From positions 493,501 to 557,500 of the forward strand of contig JACATO010000095.1 of assembly GCA_018389105.1 (NCBI GenBank): DNA of 64,000 nucleotides, in the 5' to 3' direction. This document shows, piece by piece, positions 12,401 through 24,424 of this stretch (the stretch's first letter is position 1; every line of letters starts with the position of its first letter). The translations under genes were made by a program, and so were the position numbers. The notes beneath the pieces were generated by a model, which did not search any database, had not been told where the DNA came from, and saw only the letters and a list, made by a program, of their open reading frames with translations. The stretch is from Nautilus pompilius. Lineage: Eukaryota; Mollusca; Cephalopoda; Nautilida; Nautilidae.

Positions 12401-14690
12401 AGATCAACTCAACATAAAATGTAAGACCTTATAGCATCCCATAAAGATGGCCTTTTGGTTCTTTGTTAGTCACTGATCCTTTTAGTTTGCTGCTAGTTAT
12501 GTTCTTTACCAAGAAAAATAACAAAAAAACCTCAGAAAATGAGATGTGTTTGATTTGTTTCAATTACACCCCTTTATATTTATTAGGTAGTGCATAACTT
12601 TGATTACTACAGCATAAATTTATGAAAGATCTGACACCATGTACTTTGTGCAAACAAAGATTTATGCTGTTAGGGCTAAGAGTTTAGCTACAATGGTTAT
12701 TGTCCCTTTACGTTGCCATGCAAGTATCTTGGCATATCGGCTGACCAGCTCCATTCCACAATGCTGCTGCACAAAGATGAGGCTCAAATGTTATGTGGCA
12801 TCTTGAATCAAATATGTTTAAACTCAATTTGTGTACAACATTTAGCCTTACACATTTTTACTCAGACTTATCTCCCAAATTAGGTGGTCAGAGTATCTTG
12901 GACACATCTTGGTTAATTCAGTGGTTATCTGTCTTTAAAAAATATCAGGATGACTATAAGTCTGCATTCCATTCAGGCAACAAGTTGAAGCTGTCACTTT
13001 GGTGAAGGTTTGAGACCATTATCTTATGTCCAGCACTAGTATTTTTGTTAATTAAGACTTCGCTGAAGATAAGAGAGAAACAAATTGTGGATTGTCCATT
13101 CTTACTCTCATCTTCTGATTGGAATCTCAGATATCATTGTAATCTCATCCTCTGATGCCACACTTGTGAAATTCCAACATCTGATGCAGAACATATTGTC
13201 ATGTAATATAGCAACACGGATGCTTATCTAGACCCTACAGTTATTTGTAGTCTTAATTCATGATGCTTTGAGAGGAAAAGATTTTCCAAATGTTATGTGA
13301 AATGTCTTTGTTCTTGAATAAAGTCCACTTAAATTTTTACATAATTACAAAAGATGAGATGAAGAAATTTTTGAGAGATTCCTGGGTGAAAAAGTTAAAA
13401 TTTTTTTTAAATGAATTCTTCAGTGTACATTTCATACATGGAAAATGGTATCCTATGAGATCTATTCACTTAACAGTAGAGGAATGGCGCTGCTGACTCA
13501 TAAGTGTTATCTTACCCCTGATTATGTCTGTCGATGAGCAGCCATACTATAACTTAAAAGAACATTTCACTCAGCCATGTTTTATTGAGAAATAATTGTT
13601 TTAGTTGTGGCTGCACTAGAATCTACCTTGTGAATCTCAACAGTAAAAAGAAATATTGTGTTCATGGCGTATAATGTAGTCATTAGACCAAGCACTCCTT
13701 AATATCACGATAATATGGAAATTCGTATTGTGAGGCATCATCTATACAGAGAATGTTCCTCGATGGCCTGCTAACACTAGAATTTGGGTATCACCTAAGC
13801 ACATACTAAACAAAATGGAACATTTACATAACTCATGTTATTTGTAGCAATAATTTTGTACTGCCTAATGGGTGGGGAGTTAATATCAACACTTTCAAGC
13901 AGACATTATAACCTAAAATTGTGAAATCATCTCTGATGATTCCTGTTTTCCAAAGAATAAGACATTTAACGTTGTCTACATAGTATTTTACTATCAGACA
14001 AGCGATTAACCTTTCTAGCAAATGTCTGAATGGAATCTGAGTTTGACTGTAAAAATTGTGCACATTTAAAGGATCAATTTACTTAGTGCTAAAAAATATA
14101 AAATTATCATCAGCTTGTGAAAAGAAAACTAAAAACCTGATTGAACCAGAATCCTGAAATTGCATTATTAAAAAAGACTAACATCAAATTTCAGATTTCA
14201 AGGATATAGGGTTGAAAGAATTAAATTGGGAAAAGAACTCATTCTGTTAATTGATGGAATAACGATAATCTCCACTGTTTGGTTGTTTTTTTTTCCCCTT
14301 AAAGGTTTAAAGAAAATAGAAGAATTTTTCTGTGAATTTAAACAACTATCTGATAAGATAACAAATGGGCAAAAGCAATGTAGTGTTGTTTCAAGAGATT
14401 ATTAAAGTTCAACTTACCACCAGATGTGAAAATGCTGCCAGTCAGAAAACCTATCCAGATCTGGACCAGGATGCTCCTTGTTGCCAGGATAAGGTGATCC
14501 TAATTGTATCCATCTCTGAAAAACAAAGCAAGATAAGCATACAGTAAAGGAGGCCTAATCATAATGCTGGTGAAATGCTTAACATACATGTCTTGCTTGC
14601 TTGTCTTTTATGCTGCCAAATGATTAAGCTTAACAAAAGAAAATTTCAGAGAGGATCTTTATTGTGGTTTTAGAATTTAGACCGTTCGTT
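9430..14690. other. Long non-coding AT-rich stretch
   Basis: More than 5 kb without a supportable gene. Visible items are a run of 12 G at about 10167-10178, a GTATACATAC-type AT patch near 10080, and a loose inverted pair (CAGCATAAAT near 12609 and ATTTATGCTG near 12660). Open frames of 60-108 codons on both strands are AT-driven and share nothing with known families. Confidence 0.4.
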
Positions 14691-14694
14691 TATT

Positions 14695-14860
14695 GATGTA
14701 CATGAGTGGAGTGGCAGAGGAGTTTAGGTGGTTAGTAGCTTCTTACAAGCTTGTAGCATGGGTCCACTTCCCAGGGACTACAAGCTGCAAAGCAGAGAAC
14801 CAACTGGCCACCTCATATGATTATGCCATGGCTAAAAACAACAACAACAACAACAAAAAA
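14695..14860 (+). mobile_element. tRNA-like SINE with (AAC)n tail
   Basis: The segment starts with an A-box-like GTTTAGGTGGTTAGTAGC, then a degenerate B-box region GGGTCCACTTCCCAG (14760-14774). It ends in a simple (AAC)n/A-rich tail at 14835-14860, the usual layout of a tRNA-derived SINE. The 78-codon frame that crosses it is a repeat shadow. It does not show the TTTCTTCTT core of the main family in this window, so it may be a separate SINE. Confidence 0.45.
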
Positions 14861-17635
14861 GGATTTCCTATCGATCATTTTTACAAATCCTCTTCCATAA
14901 GCATGTGGCAGGCGATGCCTTCAAAATGAAACACAGATTCTTTACAGTATTGAGCATTCACCTTATTAGATTTTACCAGTAACCATGGAAGACGATGACA
15001 AAACAGAGACACAGGCGGACAGAAGCAGATGTTAACTGTTTATTTAAAAATAACAAAAAGGGGGGGATAGTCTGCTGTGCATCCAGAAATGAAGCCCCTA
15101 TTTAATGAGCAGATTTCACAGAAGTAACTTTGCTTTCTTTTATTTAAAATGCATAAGCCAGCCACTTATTTTCTAATGATTTCATTCAAAAGATATTTAC
15201 AAATAAAGGGAGGCATTTTATCTTAAGCATGCAAACTACAGACAATTTTTAACCAAATTTGTTTTTGGATACAATACAACTTTAAAACAGGTTTATGTCA
15301 AGCTTCTGTGACATGAATTGATTCAGACCAAGTAATTTTAGAAAAAAAAAAAACTTTTCTACTACAACTAAGATCAACATTTTTTTTTTAAATCAGTGCA
15401 CATTTTTGTTAATTTTAGGCAAATAATATTTTTATTAACCCTCTGCATATCAACTGGGATGCACTGGCACCACATATCCTTCAAATCTGCATTATTCAGC
15501 ACAGGATGAGACATGGAGGCCATCAAATGCAGTACCTTTCTTGTTAATATAACCCTTTGTAATGAAATCCATATATATATTGCTCCAATCCAGCGTGTTT
15601 TGCATTGAGTGCACTGACTAAATGTGTTTGACACATACTAACTAACTACTGCTGCTAGGCTGACCCCAGGTGGTTTAGGAGAGGGTTAAAAGAAAAAAAA
15701 AGTTCTCAGTATAAAGAAAAATAGCGTGGCAAACGTGAAAAAGTAGATTAATCCAGCCATTTTCCATCACCTTATTTGTGGTAACAAAACTTATTAAGGA
15801 ACCTGTGTTTCAGTAATCTTTACCCATCGTCAACATCAGCAAAAGATCACCAAAGCAAATGTATATTAGTTATTACTAATAAAGCAATAGGGAACCCCTG
15901 AACAGAACTCATATATATATCACATCATCAAGAAGTTTCCATTCTTATTATGCATCTCAAAGTTGAAATACACAAAGAAATGAATTTATTGTTTTCAAAC
16001 CTACTAAAAACTACTTGACAATGTCAGAAACTTATTCTGTACTGTAAATCATATTGACCATTTAAAGTTTCTTATTTTCATTTTTTATTGCTAAAAAAGA
16101 AAACAAAGTTGAAGGTTCTGTTTATGGATAGTTGGAAAGCAAGCTTCACTGCTTGAACTTGGGAAACTCCTGCCAAAAATGGGAGACTGAACTGAATGTA
16201 GATTCCTATGTAAGTGCAGATGGATGTATCTCCAAGGATTAAATGGTTGTGAAGTTAAAGAAGCATGATACACATTTAAAAAAAAACTGTGCTAAACACT
16301 AGTGAATGACCTTAAAGTGATTGGGATAATTTGGGACTTGGGGTAACTGGGTACAGTAGGCCATCTGCCAATGCCCCAGTGGGCGCCAGGTCTGCTGGAG
16401 TACTTATCTGAGTGCAAATGCTCCAGAACTGAGGAAAGTTAACAGACTGCTGTGCTGCTAAAGGGAAAACTAGGTATTTAGTATGCATGACCAAGACCTC
16501 AAAAGAAATAAGATAATGAAGATTTATGCTGAAAGATGCCCCCAAACAGTAATATAGAGAAATAAGAATTAATTATGAAGAGGGGGGAAAAAGAAAAGAT
16601 GGGAGGTGCAATTGTGAGGGTTTCTTAATAATAAAGATTTAACACAATGCAGAGACAACAGAAAATTACTGCATAAATTGGACTTTCAGACCATCAATTA
16701 TGATGGGATGTAACGATTGTGTGTTATAATGTAAGATACTGTCACCACCGTGTTCAGATTTTGTGAAAATACATCATTGCCACAACGTCAAGGTGAAAAG
16801 TTCTCTTTAAAAATGATAAATTATCCATGTCCAGAGTGGTAGTCCCTGTATGAAGGTGAGGCCAGGCTGGCAAGAGAAGAACAAAAACAATCTTAGCTTG
16901 TCTGATAGCAAATTGCTACAGGTAAATTAATCAACAAGCAGTGGTTACAGATAATCAGTCCTGGTTTCTTTGGGGGGGGCAATATAATACATGACACTGG
17001 CTAATTAATTTTCACCTAGATATTAGATAAATACTTAAATACTTGTTAAGATAAACATTTTGGAATCAGCCTATTTAGAAAGCTATTAATCAATCATCAA
17101 ACTCTATCAAAATGTGATTTGGTTCATGCACAGGGAAGACCGTTTCTATGGGGCAGATAAGTTGTTTAAACACCAGTAATTCCTAATGGAATATATAGAG
17201 GCTATGATCTACATCATATGCTGGAAAAAGGTGCTGGATGTTGGTTATAGTTTCATCTATACATTTCACTAGGAATTTCTGGTGCTGTAGTATACAAAAT
17301 GAATATGATCAATTACTAGAACAGAGTCAATTAACAGTGAGCAGATATTTTCTATGATCCAAGAAAGAAAAACTTCCGTAAAAATTAAAACATAACCATA
17401 ATTATTATTCTTCCAATAGGCTGGCAATGAAAAAACAAGGCACTGAGCTATATCAAAGTTTATTCCAATTTTTAGATATTTTATGATTCTACCTAAAGTT
17501 ACCAAAATAAAGAAAACCTTTATTCCTTCTCAGCTACTGTAGCCTGACAGAAATAAGAGTTGCTGGCATTCCGAAAGTGCTACATACAGTATGAATATCA
17601 GAAAGAAAAAAAAAAAACCTAATACTTTAGTTTTG
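14861..17635. other. Non-coding stretch
   Basis: AT-rich, with several A and T runs of 9-13 bases. A locally GC-richer patch occurs near 16330-16440. The minus-strand frames at 15374-15634 and 16312-16545 show no domain and are not called. Confidence 0.4.
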
Positions 17636-18018
17636 TTTCAGGTATAGCTTTTACATCAGATAATCCATAACCAACAATTCCTTATATCACAGTCAAGTTT
17701 CAGGTATAGCTTTTACGTCAGATAATCCATAACCAACAATTCCTTATATCACAGTCAAGTTTCAGGTATAGCTTTTACGTCAGATAATCCATAACCAACA
17801 ATTCCTTATATCACAGTCAAGTTTCAGGTATAGCTTTTACGTCAGATAATCCATACCCAACAATTCCTTATATCACAGTCAAGTTTCAGGTAAAGCTTTT
17901 ACGTCAGATAATCCATAACCAACAATTCCTTATATCACAGTCAAGTTTCAGGTATAGCTTTTACGTCAGATAATCCATAACCAACAATTCCTTATATCAC
18001 AGTCAAGTTTCAGGTTAG
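17636..18018 (+). repeat. 62-bp tandem array, six near-identical copies
   Basis: Units begin GGTATAGCTTTTACGTCAG at 17641, 17703, 17765, 17827, 17889 and 17951, exactly 62 bp apart. A partial seventh start at 18013 breaks off after GGT. Copies differ at only a few sites: the first has ACATCAG for ACGTCAG, the fourth CCATACCC, the fifth GGTAAAGC. Such uniformity means recent expansion or recent homogenisation. No open frame runs through it. Confidence 0.97.
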
Positions 18019-19436
18019 CTGATTTAAGCCACTCTGATGAACTTCTTACCAATAATTTCCTTACAAATGCTATGAAATTCAGAGTTTAAGTTTCTCAAAG
18101 AAGTCATTTATTCAAGTAACAAATTATTGCTGTGAAAAGGTAGAATACTTTAACACAATCTGCTGCTGACGGCATCATCCAGTGATAATGTAAAAGTGTG
18201 CACAATCATTAAGCAGGTGTTTTGAGCTAACCAGCGGTTAGCTGTATCTGCTTCCTGAGGCCATTATCTTCTAACACGCTGATCAGAAAGCACCTAAGTT
18301 AAAACGTTTTGTTACTTAGTAAAATGTTTCTCAGTAACAAAAACTGATGATGTATTTTTTTAAAATTTATATTAACTGAGTTAAATGAAAAACATTAAAA
18401 TGAGGATGAAGACTTTTATCTAAGAAAGTCATCTTTATTGTAAACTGATTTTCAGACTGAATGTTCTTCTTTGTTATATATTTTTTCTACAAATAATGAC
18501 ATTAATTAGATTTAAAGATGTTAAACATGTGCAGAACAGATTTTTGATCTAGAAGCCTTGCTTTATGTAAAATTGTGCAGCCATCCATTTTTCCTATACC
18601 CAGCCAGACATTTGATTGCTGCAACGTTTCAGAAAAACGTTTTCTTTTGTTTCTTTGCATAGCACCAGAAGCCCTTTAAGAGGTGGGATCAGTTGTCGTT
18701 TAGGTAGAACAGTGACAGGTAATACAGGACACCCATGAGGAGATACCTGTACTACTTCTATTTAGACCCATTAATAACATGTGCCATTTGACCCAACTGA
18801 ATTAAAGAGAGGAAGCTAGGGGGTTAGTGGGGGTGTGTGTGTGAGTGGAGCTGCTTTGTTCTACAATAACAACAGTAGCCAGTGGGATGTCCATACTATC
18901 TTGCAGCAATGAAGACAGGCAGGTGATGGCATTATCTAGAAATTAGTCAGACTAGATCTTCTCACCTCTGACAGAAACAGAAAGATGTGACACACTAGGG
19001 AAAGCTAACATCCTCTAGACCCTATTTGAAGACAGCTGTCAACTGGGTAGTGACAATACACATAAATAGGAAAATCCTTTAATCACTTTCTGTCTGATTA
19101 AGCAAAGGCCTCCTAATGCCTTCATCTAATAGAATATTGCTGAAGCTGACATACAAAGTAATGGTTTCTTCTCCTTGAAAAGACTATGACTGAAATCATC
19201 ACTAGAAAGATGCAGCATGCGATAGTTGGCACCTCATCCTACTTTGCTATAATTTTTTTTTTCCAAATGGAGTAAAAATAATACAATAAAAGTGAGACCG
19301 ACTTATTAGCATATCTCCCAAGCATAGTATTCTCTCTCTTCACTAGCCTGTCATGTGGCTTTTTTTCCACATCTAATAATAAAAGGTCCCAGTAGGGATT
19401 TCACATCATCATCACCGCACAGGGTGCATGCATGTA

Positions 19437-19471
<35 letters not shown>

Positions 19472-20752
19472 AAAGATCAAGGTGAAGAGGAATCTACGCC
19501 AAACCACCATCTTAGGATCTCTCAAATCAGCCAACCTGGAAAAAAGCCTGGAGCTTTTCTTATGGTGCCAATGAAATCATTGGAAATTTGATAGCGCAAA
19601 AAAAAAAATAATAAATAAAAAAAAAAATCAAGAATAAGGGTCTGGACTATTTCCCATAAATGCCAAGTCTGTTTTGTTTTTTGTTTTTTTTGCTTTCTTT
19701 TTAAAAATTTGTTTTACTACTTAAACTTTTAATTTACAAAATTTCAGAAATGTAGAACTTGAGCAGTTTGGTATGTGGAAGAGAGATATCTCAGTCAATG
19801 CTGGACATCTAATATTTTAGTCTCAATAAAAGCCACAGCAGCAAAGTTTGAGTTTATATGATGAAAGCTGATTGGAAGTAAGACCCTGTCCTCCCCTTAC
19901 ACATGATGAGGCATGTGAGACCTGACCATCATCTAGAACAAGCAAGAGAATTTTACATTCTAGTTCCTTGTTACTGCTTTTTGTTGTTTTAAATATTAAA
20001 ATTTTTCTTGGAATTTTGAAGGTTCACTCTCGCAATGTTTCAAATAGATCTGTAAAAGTTTAGGAATCCATTAATTCACAAATGCGAGGGTCACTGATGA
20101 TGACATTTTAAAGTAGAGGCAGTTGTACCTTTTTTTTTTGCATTTAACTTAATCAAGCTGTTTGGAACTCTGTCAGAACCAGTAATGTTTCTGGTTGCTC
20201 TGGATGCTTTGGAATCGGAGACTGCAGAATGTAGAATTGTGTTGCTGTGGGATATGATATAGCCTTCACCCATGGCATTTTTTTTCTGGGAACAACAACT
20301 GAAAAGTGATATTACTCAAACAATTCCTAACAGTCTTAGTCAACACTGTTCTCAGCCTATCAAAGAGAATTTGTAACTCAGTTTATTTCCTAAACACTCC
20401 TTCACATCCAAATATTCTCCTGCACAACTACAATATAAATACATATTGTATAGATCTACTTTACAAAAAACAAATAATAAAATGTAGACCAACATCAAAA
20501 TAATTTATAATTAATACAGTAATTCATAATATTTCTGTTATTCATCTATTTTATTTGAAATGTAGTAACAGAACAAACCATTCAAAATGTTGCCAAGCAA
20601 TACGATATCAGTAGCAAATTTTCCTAATGTTGATAAGTGAGTTTGGAAATTTAACAGCTAATTTCAGCAAATTTAAAACATTCTAAATATTATGAAAAAC
20701 AGTTTTTTTCCGAAATTTTATTCAAGTTTATCAGAGTAAAAATATAAGACTG
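18019..20752. other. Non-coding stretch
   Basis: AT-rich sequence with no gene. A small perfect hairpin (AGCTAACC / GGTTAGCT, loop AGC) lies at 18225-18243, and GTGTGTGTGAGTG at 18832-18846. The GA run at 19441-19469 is listed separately. Confidence 0.4.
19441..19469 (+). repeat. (GA)n microsatellite
   Basis: About 14 uninterrupted GA dinucleotides. Confidence 0.95.
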
Positions 20753-22408
20753 TTTTCAGCTTTATTAAAGTTACACGAGAGTATAAACTGCGTTCAGCTT
20801 CATTAAAGTTACATGGGAGTATAAACTGCGTTCAGCTTCATTAAAGCTACACGGGAGTATAAACTACATTCAGCTTCATTAAAGTTACACGAGAGTATAA
20901 ACTGCATTCAGCTTCATTAAAGTTACACAAGAGTATAAACTACATTCAGCTTTATTAAAGTTACACAGGAGTATAAACTGCGTTCAGTTTCATTAAAGCT
21001 ACACAGGAGTATAAACTACATTCAGCTTCATTAAGTTACATGGGAGTATAAACTGCATTCAGCTTCATTAAAGTTACATGAGAGTATAAACTGCATTCAG
21101 CTTCATTAAAGTTACATGAGAGTACAAAAAACTGCATTCAGCTTTATTAAAGTTACATGAGAGTATAAACTGCATTCAGCTTTATTAAAGTTACATGAGA
21201 GTATAAACTGTATTCAGCTTTATTAAAGTTACATGAGAGTAGAGTATAAACTGCATTCAGCTTCATTAAAGTTACACGAGAGTATAAACTGCATTCAGCT
21301 TTATTAAAGTTACATGAGAGTATAAACTGCATTCAGCTTCATTAAAGTTACACGAGAGTATAAACTGCATTCAGCTTCATTAAAGTTACACGGGAGTATA
21401 AACTGCATTCAGCTTTATTAAAGTTACACGAGAGTATAAACTGCATTCAGCTTCATTAAAGTTACACGGGAGTATAAACTGCATTCAGCTTTATTAAAGT
21501 TACACGGGAGTATAAACTGCATTCAGCTTTATTAAAGGTACACAGGAGTATAAACTGCATTCAGCTTCATTAAAGTTACACGGGAGTATAAACTGCATTC
21601 AGCTTTATTAAAGTTACATGAGAGTATAAACTGCATTCAGCTTTATTAAAGGTACACAGGAGTATAAACTGCATTCAGCTTCATTAAAGTTACACGGGAG
21701 TATAAACTGCATTCAGCTTCATTAAAGTTACACGGGAGTATAAACTGCATTCAGCTTCATTAAAGTTACACGGGAGTATAAACTGCATTCAGCTTTATTA
21801 AAGTTACACGAGAGTATAAACTGCATTCAGCTTCATTAAAGTTACACGGGAGTATAAACCGCATTCAGCTTTGTTAAAGAAAGTTACACGGGAGTATAAA
21901 CTGCATTCAGCTTCATTAAAGGTACACAGGAGTATAAACTGCATTCAGCTTCATTAAAGTTACACGGGAGTATAAACTGCATTCAGCTTTATTAAAGTTA
22001 CACGAGAGTATAAACTGCATTCAGCTTTATTAAAGGTACACAGGAGTATAAACTGCATTCAGCTTCATTAAAGTTACACGGGAGTATAAACTGCATTCAG
22101 CTTCATTAAAGTTACACGGGAGTATAAACTGCATTCAGCTTCATTAAAGTTACACGGGAGTATAAACTGCATTCAGCTTTATTAAAGTTACACGAGAGTA
22201 TAAACTGCATTCAGCTTCATTAAAGTTACACGGGAGTATAAACTGCATTCAGCTTTATTAAAGTTACACGGGAGTATAAACTGCATTCAGCTTCATTAAA
22301 GTTACATGGGAGTATAAACTGTATTCAGCTTCATTAAAGTTACACGGGAGTATAAACTGCATTCAGCTTTATTAAAGGTACACAGGAGTATAAAAGTAAA
22401 CTGTATTT
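20753..22408 (+). repeat. 38-bp satellite array, about 43 copies
   Basis: The unit can be written as GCATTCAGCTTCATTAAAG followed by TTACACGGGAGTATAAACT, 38 bp. It repeats for 1.65 kb. Variation is concentrated at two places: C or T in CTTCATT/CTTTATT, and the ACACGGGAG block, seen as ACACGAGAG, ACATGAGAG, ACATGGGAG and ACACAGGAG. A GGTACACAGG variant marks some units. There are small indels, for example an extra AAAG near 21880. A run of variants starting at 21641 recurs in the same order at 22025, showing a higher-order repeat of about ten units. Function is unknown. Confidence 0.98.
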
Positions 22409-22437
22409 AGATTTAGCATAACAAACGATTCATTTAA

Positions 22438-22455
22438 TTTAATAAAGCTGAATGC
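22438..22455 (-). repeat. Inverted half-unit of the 38-bp satellite
   Basis: AATAAAGCTGAATGCA here is the reverse complement of the unit's TGCATTCAGCTTTATT. It sits about 30 bp beyond the right edge of the array. Confidence 0.75.
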
Positions 22456-22459
22456 AATT

Positions 22460-23405
22460 TCAGTAAAAGCTTAGTCTGAAAAAAAAAAGTCAATATTTTG
22501 AAGTGACAGAAGCTTGATATAAATTGAAAAATCTCCTCCTCTTCTGTGAATGACTACACCTGTAACTACAAATGTACACCGCTTTACCAACCTATAGTTA
22601 GCATGTCCTGTACTACTTAAAAATGTTCCATTATTAGAGACATGAATAAGCTTTAAATAAAAATCTGCAAAAAATTATTTCTGCCTTATTTTACCAGCTT
22701 AATTAGAGTTACACCCCCTTACAGATGAAAGATGGATGACAGACAAACTGATGATTACTTTGAATTAATACACTATTAAAAGCTTCCTTGAGTTAAGCCC
22801 AGTAATAAGACCAAAGCACTCTTGATCCACCCACCACAGTCTCTCATTAAAAAAAACCTGATTTATTTTAGTGTCATTAACATCTAAGAAATTTCTTCTG
22901 TCAATAGCTGATGCGATTTTCTATAAAACAGAAAGACGGGGGTTCCTTCTTTCAAAAATTTTTCAGAAGTTCATAATAATCAGCATCACACAGAAAAAGC
23001 AGCCAATAAAAAGTAGAGACTTAGGGGGAAGGAAAAGTTATCAAACTGTTTTCCTTGCTATGCAGTAGTGATAAAAGTCAAGACTCTTTCTGGTATGTTG
23101 GAAAGACAAACACAAGGGCCTGTGATAACGTTTGGATTATAAGTCACTGTGACTAAGCAAGGCCCATTTCAGACTGCCCAACATCTTTTCTTCTTGTAAC
23201 AAAATTAAAAAAAACCCATTAACTGCTGTTACACTTCTGCTTGAATCTCCTCATAGAGTTGAGAAAATCTACCAGTGTAAACATAGTTAAACAGACTATA
23301 CACAAACATTGAAAGGACAGATTTTTTGCCCTTCAAAACAGTCCAGAAGAATTTTTTTGGTCAGTTCACCAATTGAAGATGGGATTTTTCAGCCTCAATA
23401 GTGCT
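22460..23405. other. Non-coding stretch
   Basis: No gene or repeat recognised. The 65-codon frame at 22871-23068 has no family resemblance. Confidence 0.4.
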
Positions 23406-23409
23406 ACAT

Positions 23410-23690
23410 CCAAAACGCTATCAGGGTTAGGAAGTTTGGGCACCTGGCACTGGAAATAATGGGCTTACACAAAAGTGACCCATGCATTTTGACTTCAAGC
23501 AACCTAAAAAAACTATACAAAAAACCTGGCAATAAGAACTGGTACAGAAGAAGAAATCATGCCATGAAAGATTCACCATCATGGTCTCCAACAGGGATCA
23601 AACTTGGGTTCTTATCCATGATAGATTGGCATGCTATGTACTTGGTTAAGTATCAGAGGAGAAAAAAGAAAAAGAAAAAGAATTAGTCCT
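23410..23690 (-). mobile_element. tRNA-derived SINE, TTTCTTCTT-core family
   Basis: Read on the minus strand, an A-box-like stretch ending in AGCATGCC (complement of 23628-23651) is followed by the B box AAGTTTGATCCCTG (complement of 23592-23607). Next comes the core GGCATGATTTCTTCTTCT (complement of 23546-23563) and then AATGCATGGGTC, also found after the core in the copy at 37308. The frame at 23459-23686 is a shadow of this repeat. Confidence 0.65.
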
Positions 23691-24154
23691 ATAAAGTCTA
23701 CATTACACTATGAAACTAGCCTGCTTCTGTTTCCCTGAGATACTTCATTAGTTACTGTCTTTCATCAAATTAAGTTAGTCTGCTGCTCAAGAGTTGAGTT
23801 TTTGCACTGTAAGAGCACAAATAAGCATGTAGCCTTCTGATTGAGGTGTACAGGCAGAATACTTGGGGGGGGGGGGGAAACGGGACTCAAAGTACTTTTT
23901 TCTGGCTAGTGGTAAAAAGAAACTCATGCTGGAAGAAACAAGACAATCCGAACTCTCAATACACTGTAAACAAATAAGATGCGTGCTACACCAATCTGCA
24001 TGACTACTGCAAAGTTATAATGAATGATAGCTTAATGCTTAATGAAGCATACCTAGATCCAGCTACTACAGAATGGTTATCAAGGCAGAAAACCAAGTTT
24101 ATGATTCCTTTAAAACGACCATTTTACTTTTACTCTGGATTTCTCAAACCCAAC

Positions 24155-24156
<2 letters not shown>
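23691..24156. other. Non-coding stretch with a long G run
   Basis: A run of about 14 G lies at 23865-23878. Nothing else is recognised. Confidence 0.4.
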
Positions 24157-24192
<36 letters not shown>

Positions 24193-24290
24193 GGGGGGAG
24201 CAAGAGAGAGGGGAGGAGGGGGAGCGAGAGAGAGGGGAGAGAGAGGGGAGAGAGGGAGAGAGAGAGAGGGGGGAGGGGGGGGAGGGGAGG

Positions 24291-24330
<40 letters not shown>

Positions 24331-24424
24331 AGCAAGAGGAGAGGGAGAGGGGGAGCGAGAGAGAGGGAGAGAGGGAGAGAGGGGGGAGCGAGAGAGAGGG
24401 CGGGAGAGAGGAGAGAGAGAGGAT
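24157..24424 (+). repeat. GA/GGGA purine tract with internal duplication
   Basis: After a short (TA)n, the plus strand is almost pure purine for about 250 bp. The block GGGGGGAGCAAGAG occurs twice, with AGCAAG at 24199 and again at 24331, 132 bp apart. In each copy it is followed by GGGGGAGCGAGAGAGAG, so a segment has been duplicated inside the microsatellite. The 195-codon frame crossing it and its counterparts on both strands are low-complexity artefacts (Arg/Glu/Gly or Ser/Leu/Pro runs). Confidence 0.95.

Noticed and set aside
17636-22408. CRISPR-like regular repeats
   Set aside because: The 62-bp and 38-bp arrays are continuous tandem repeats with no unique spacers, in animal-type DNA.
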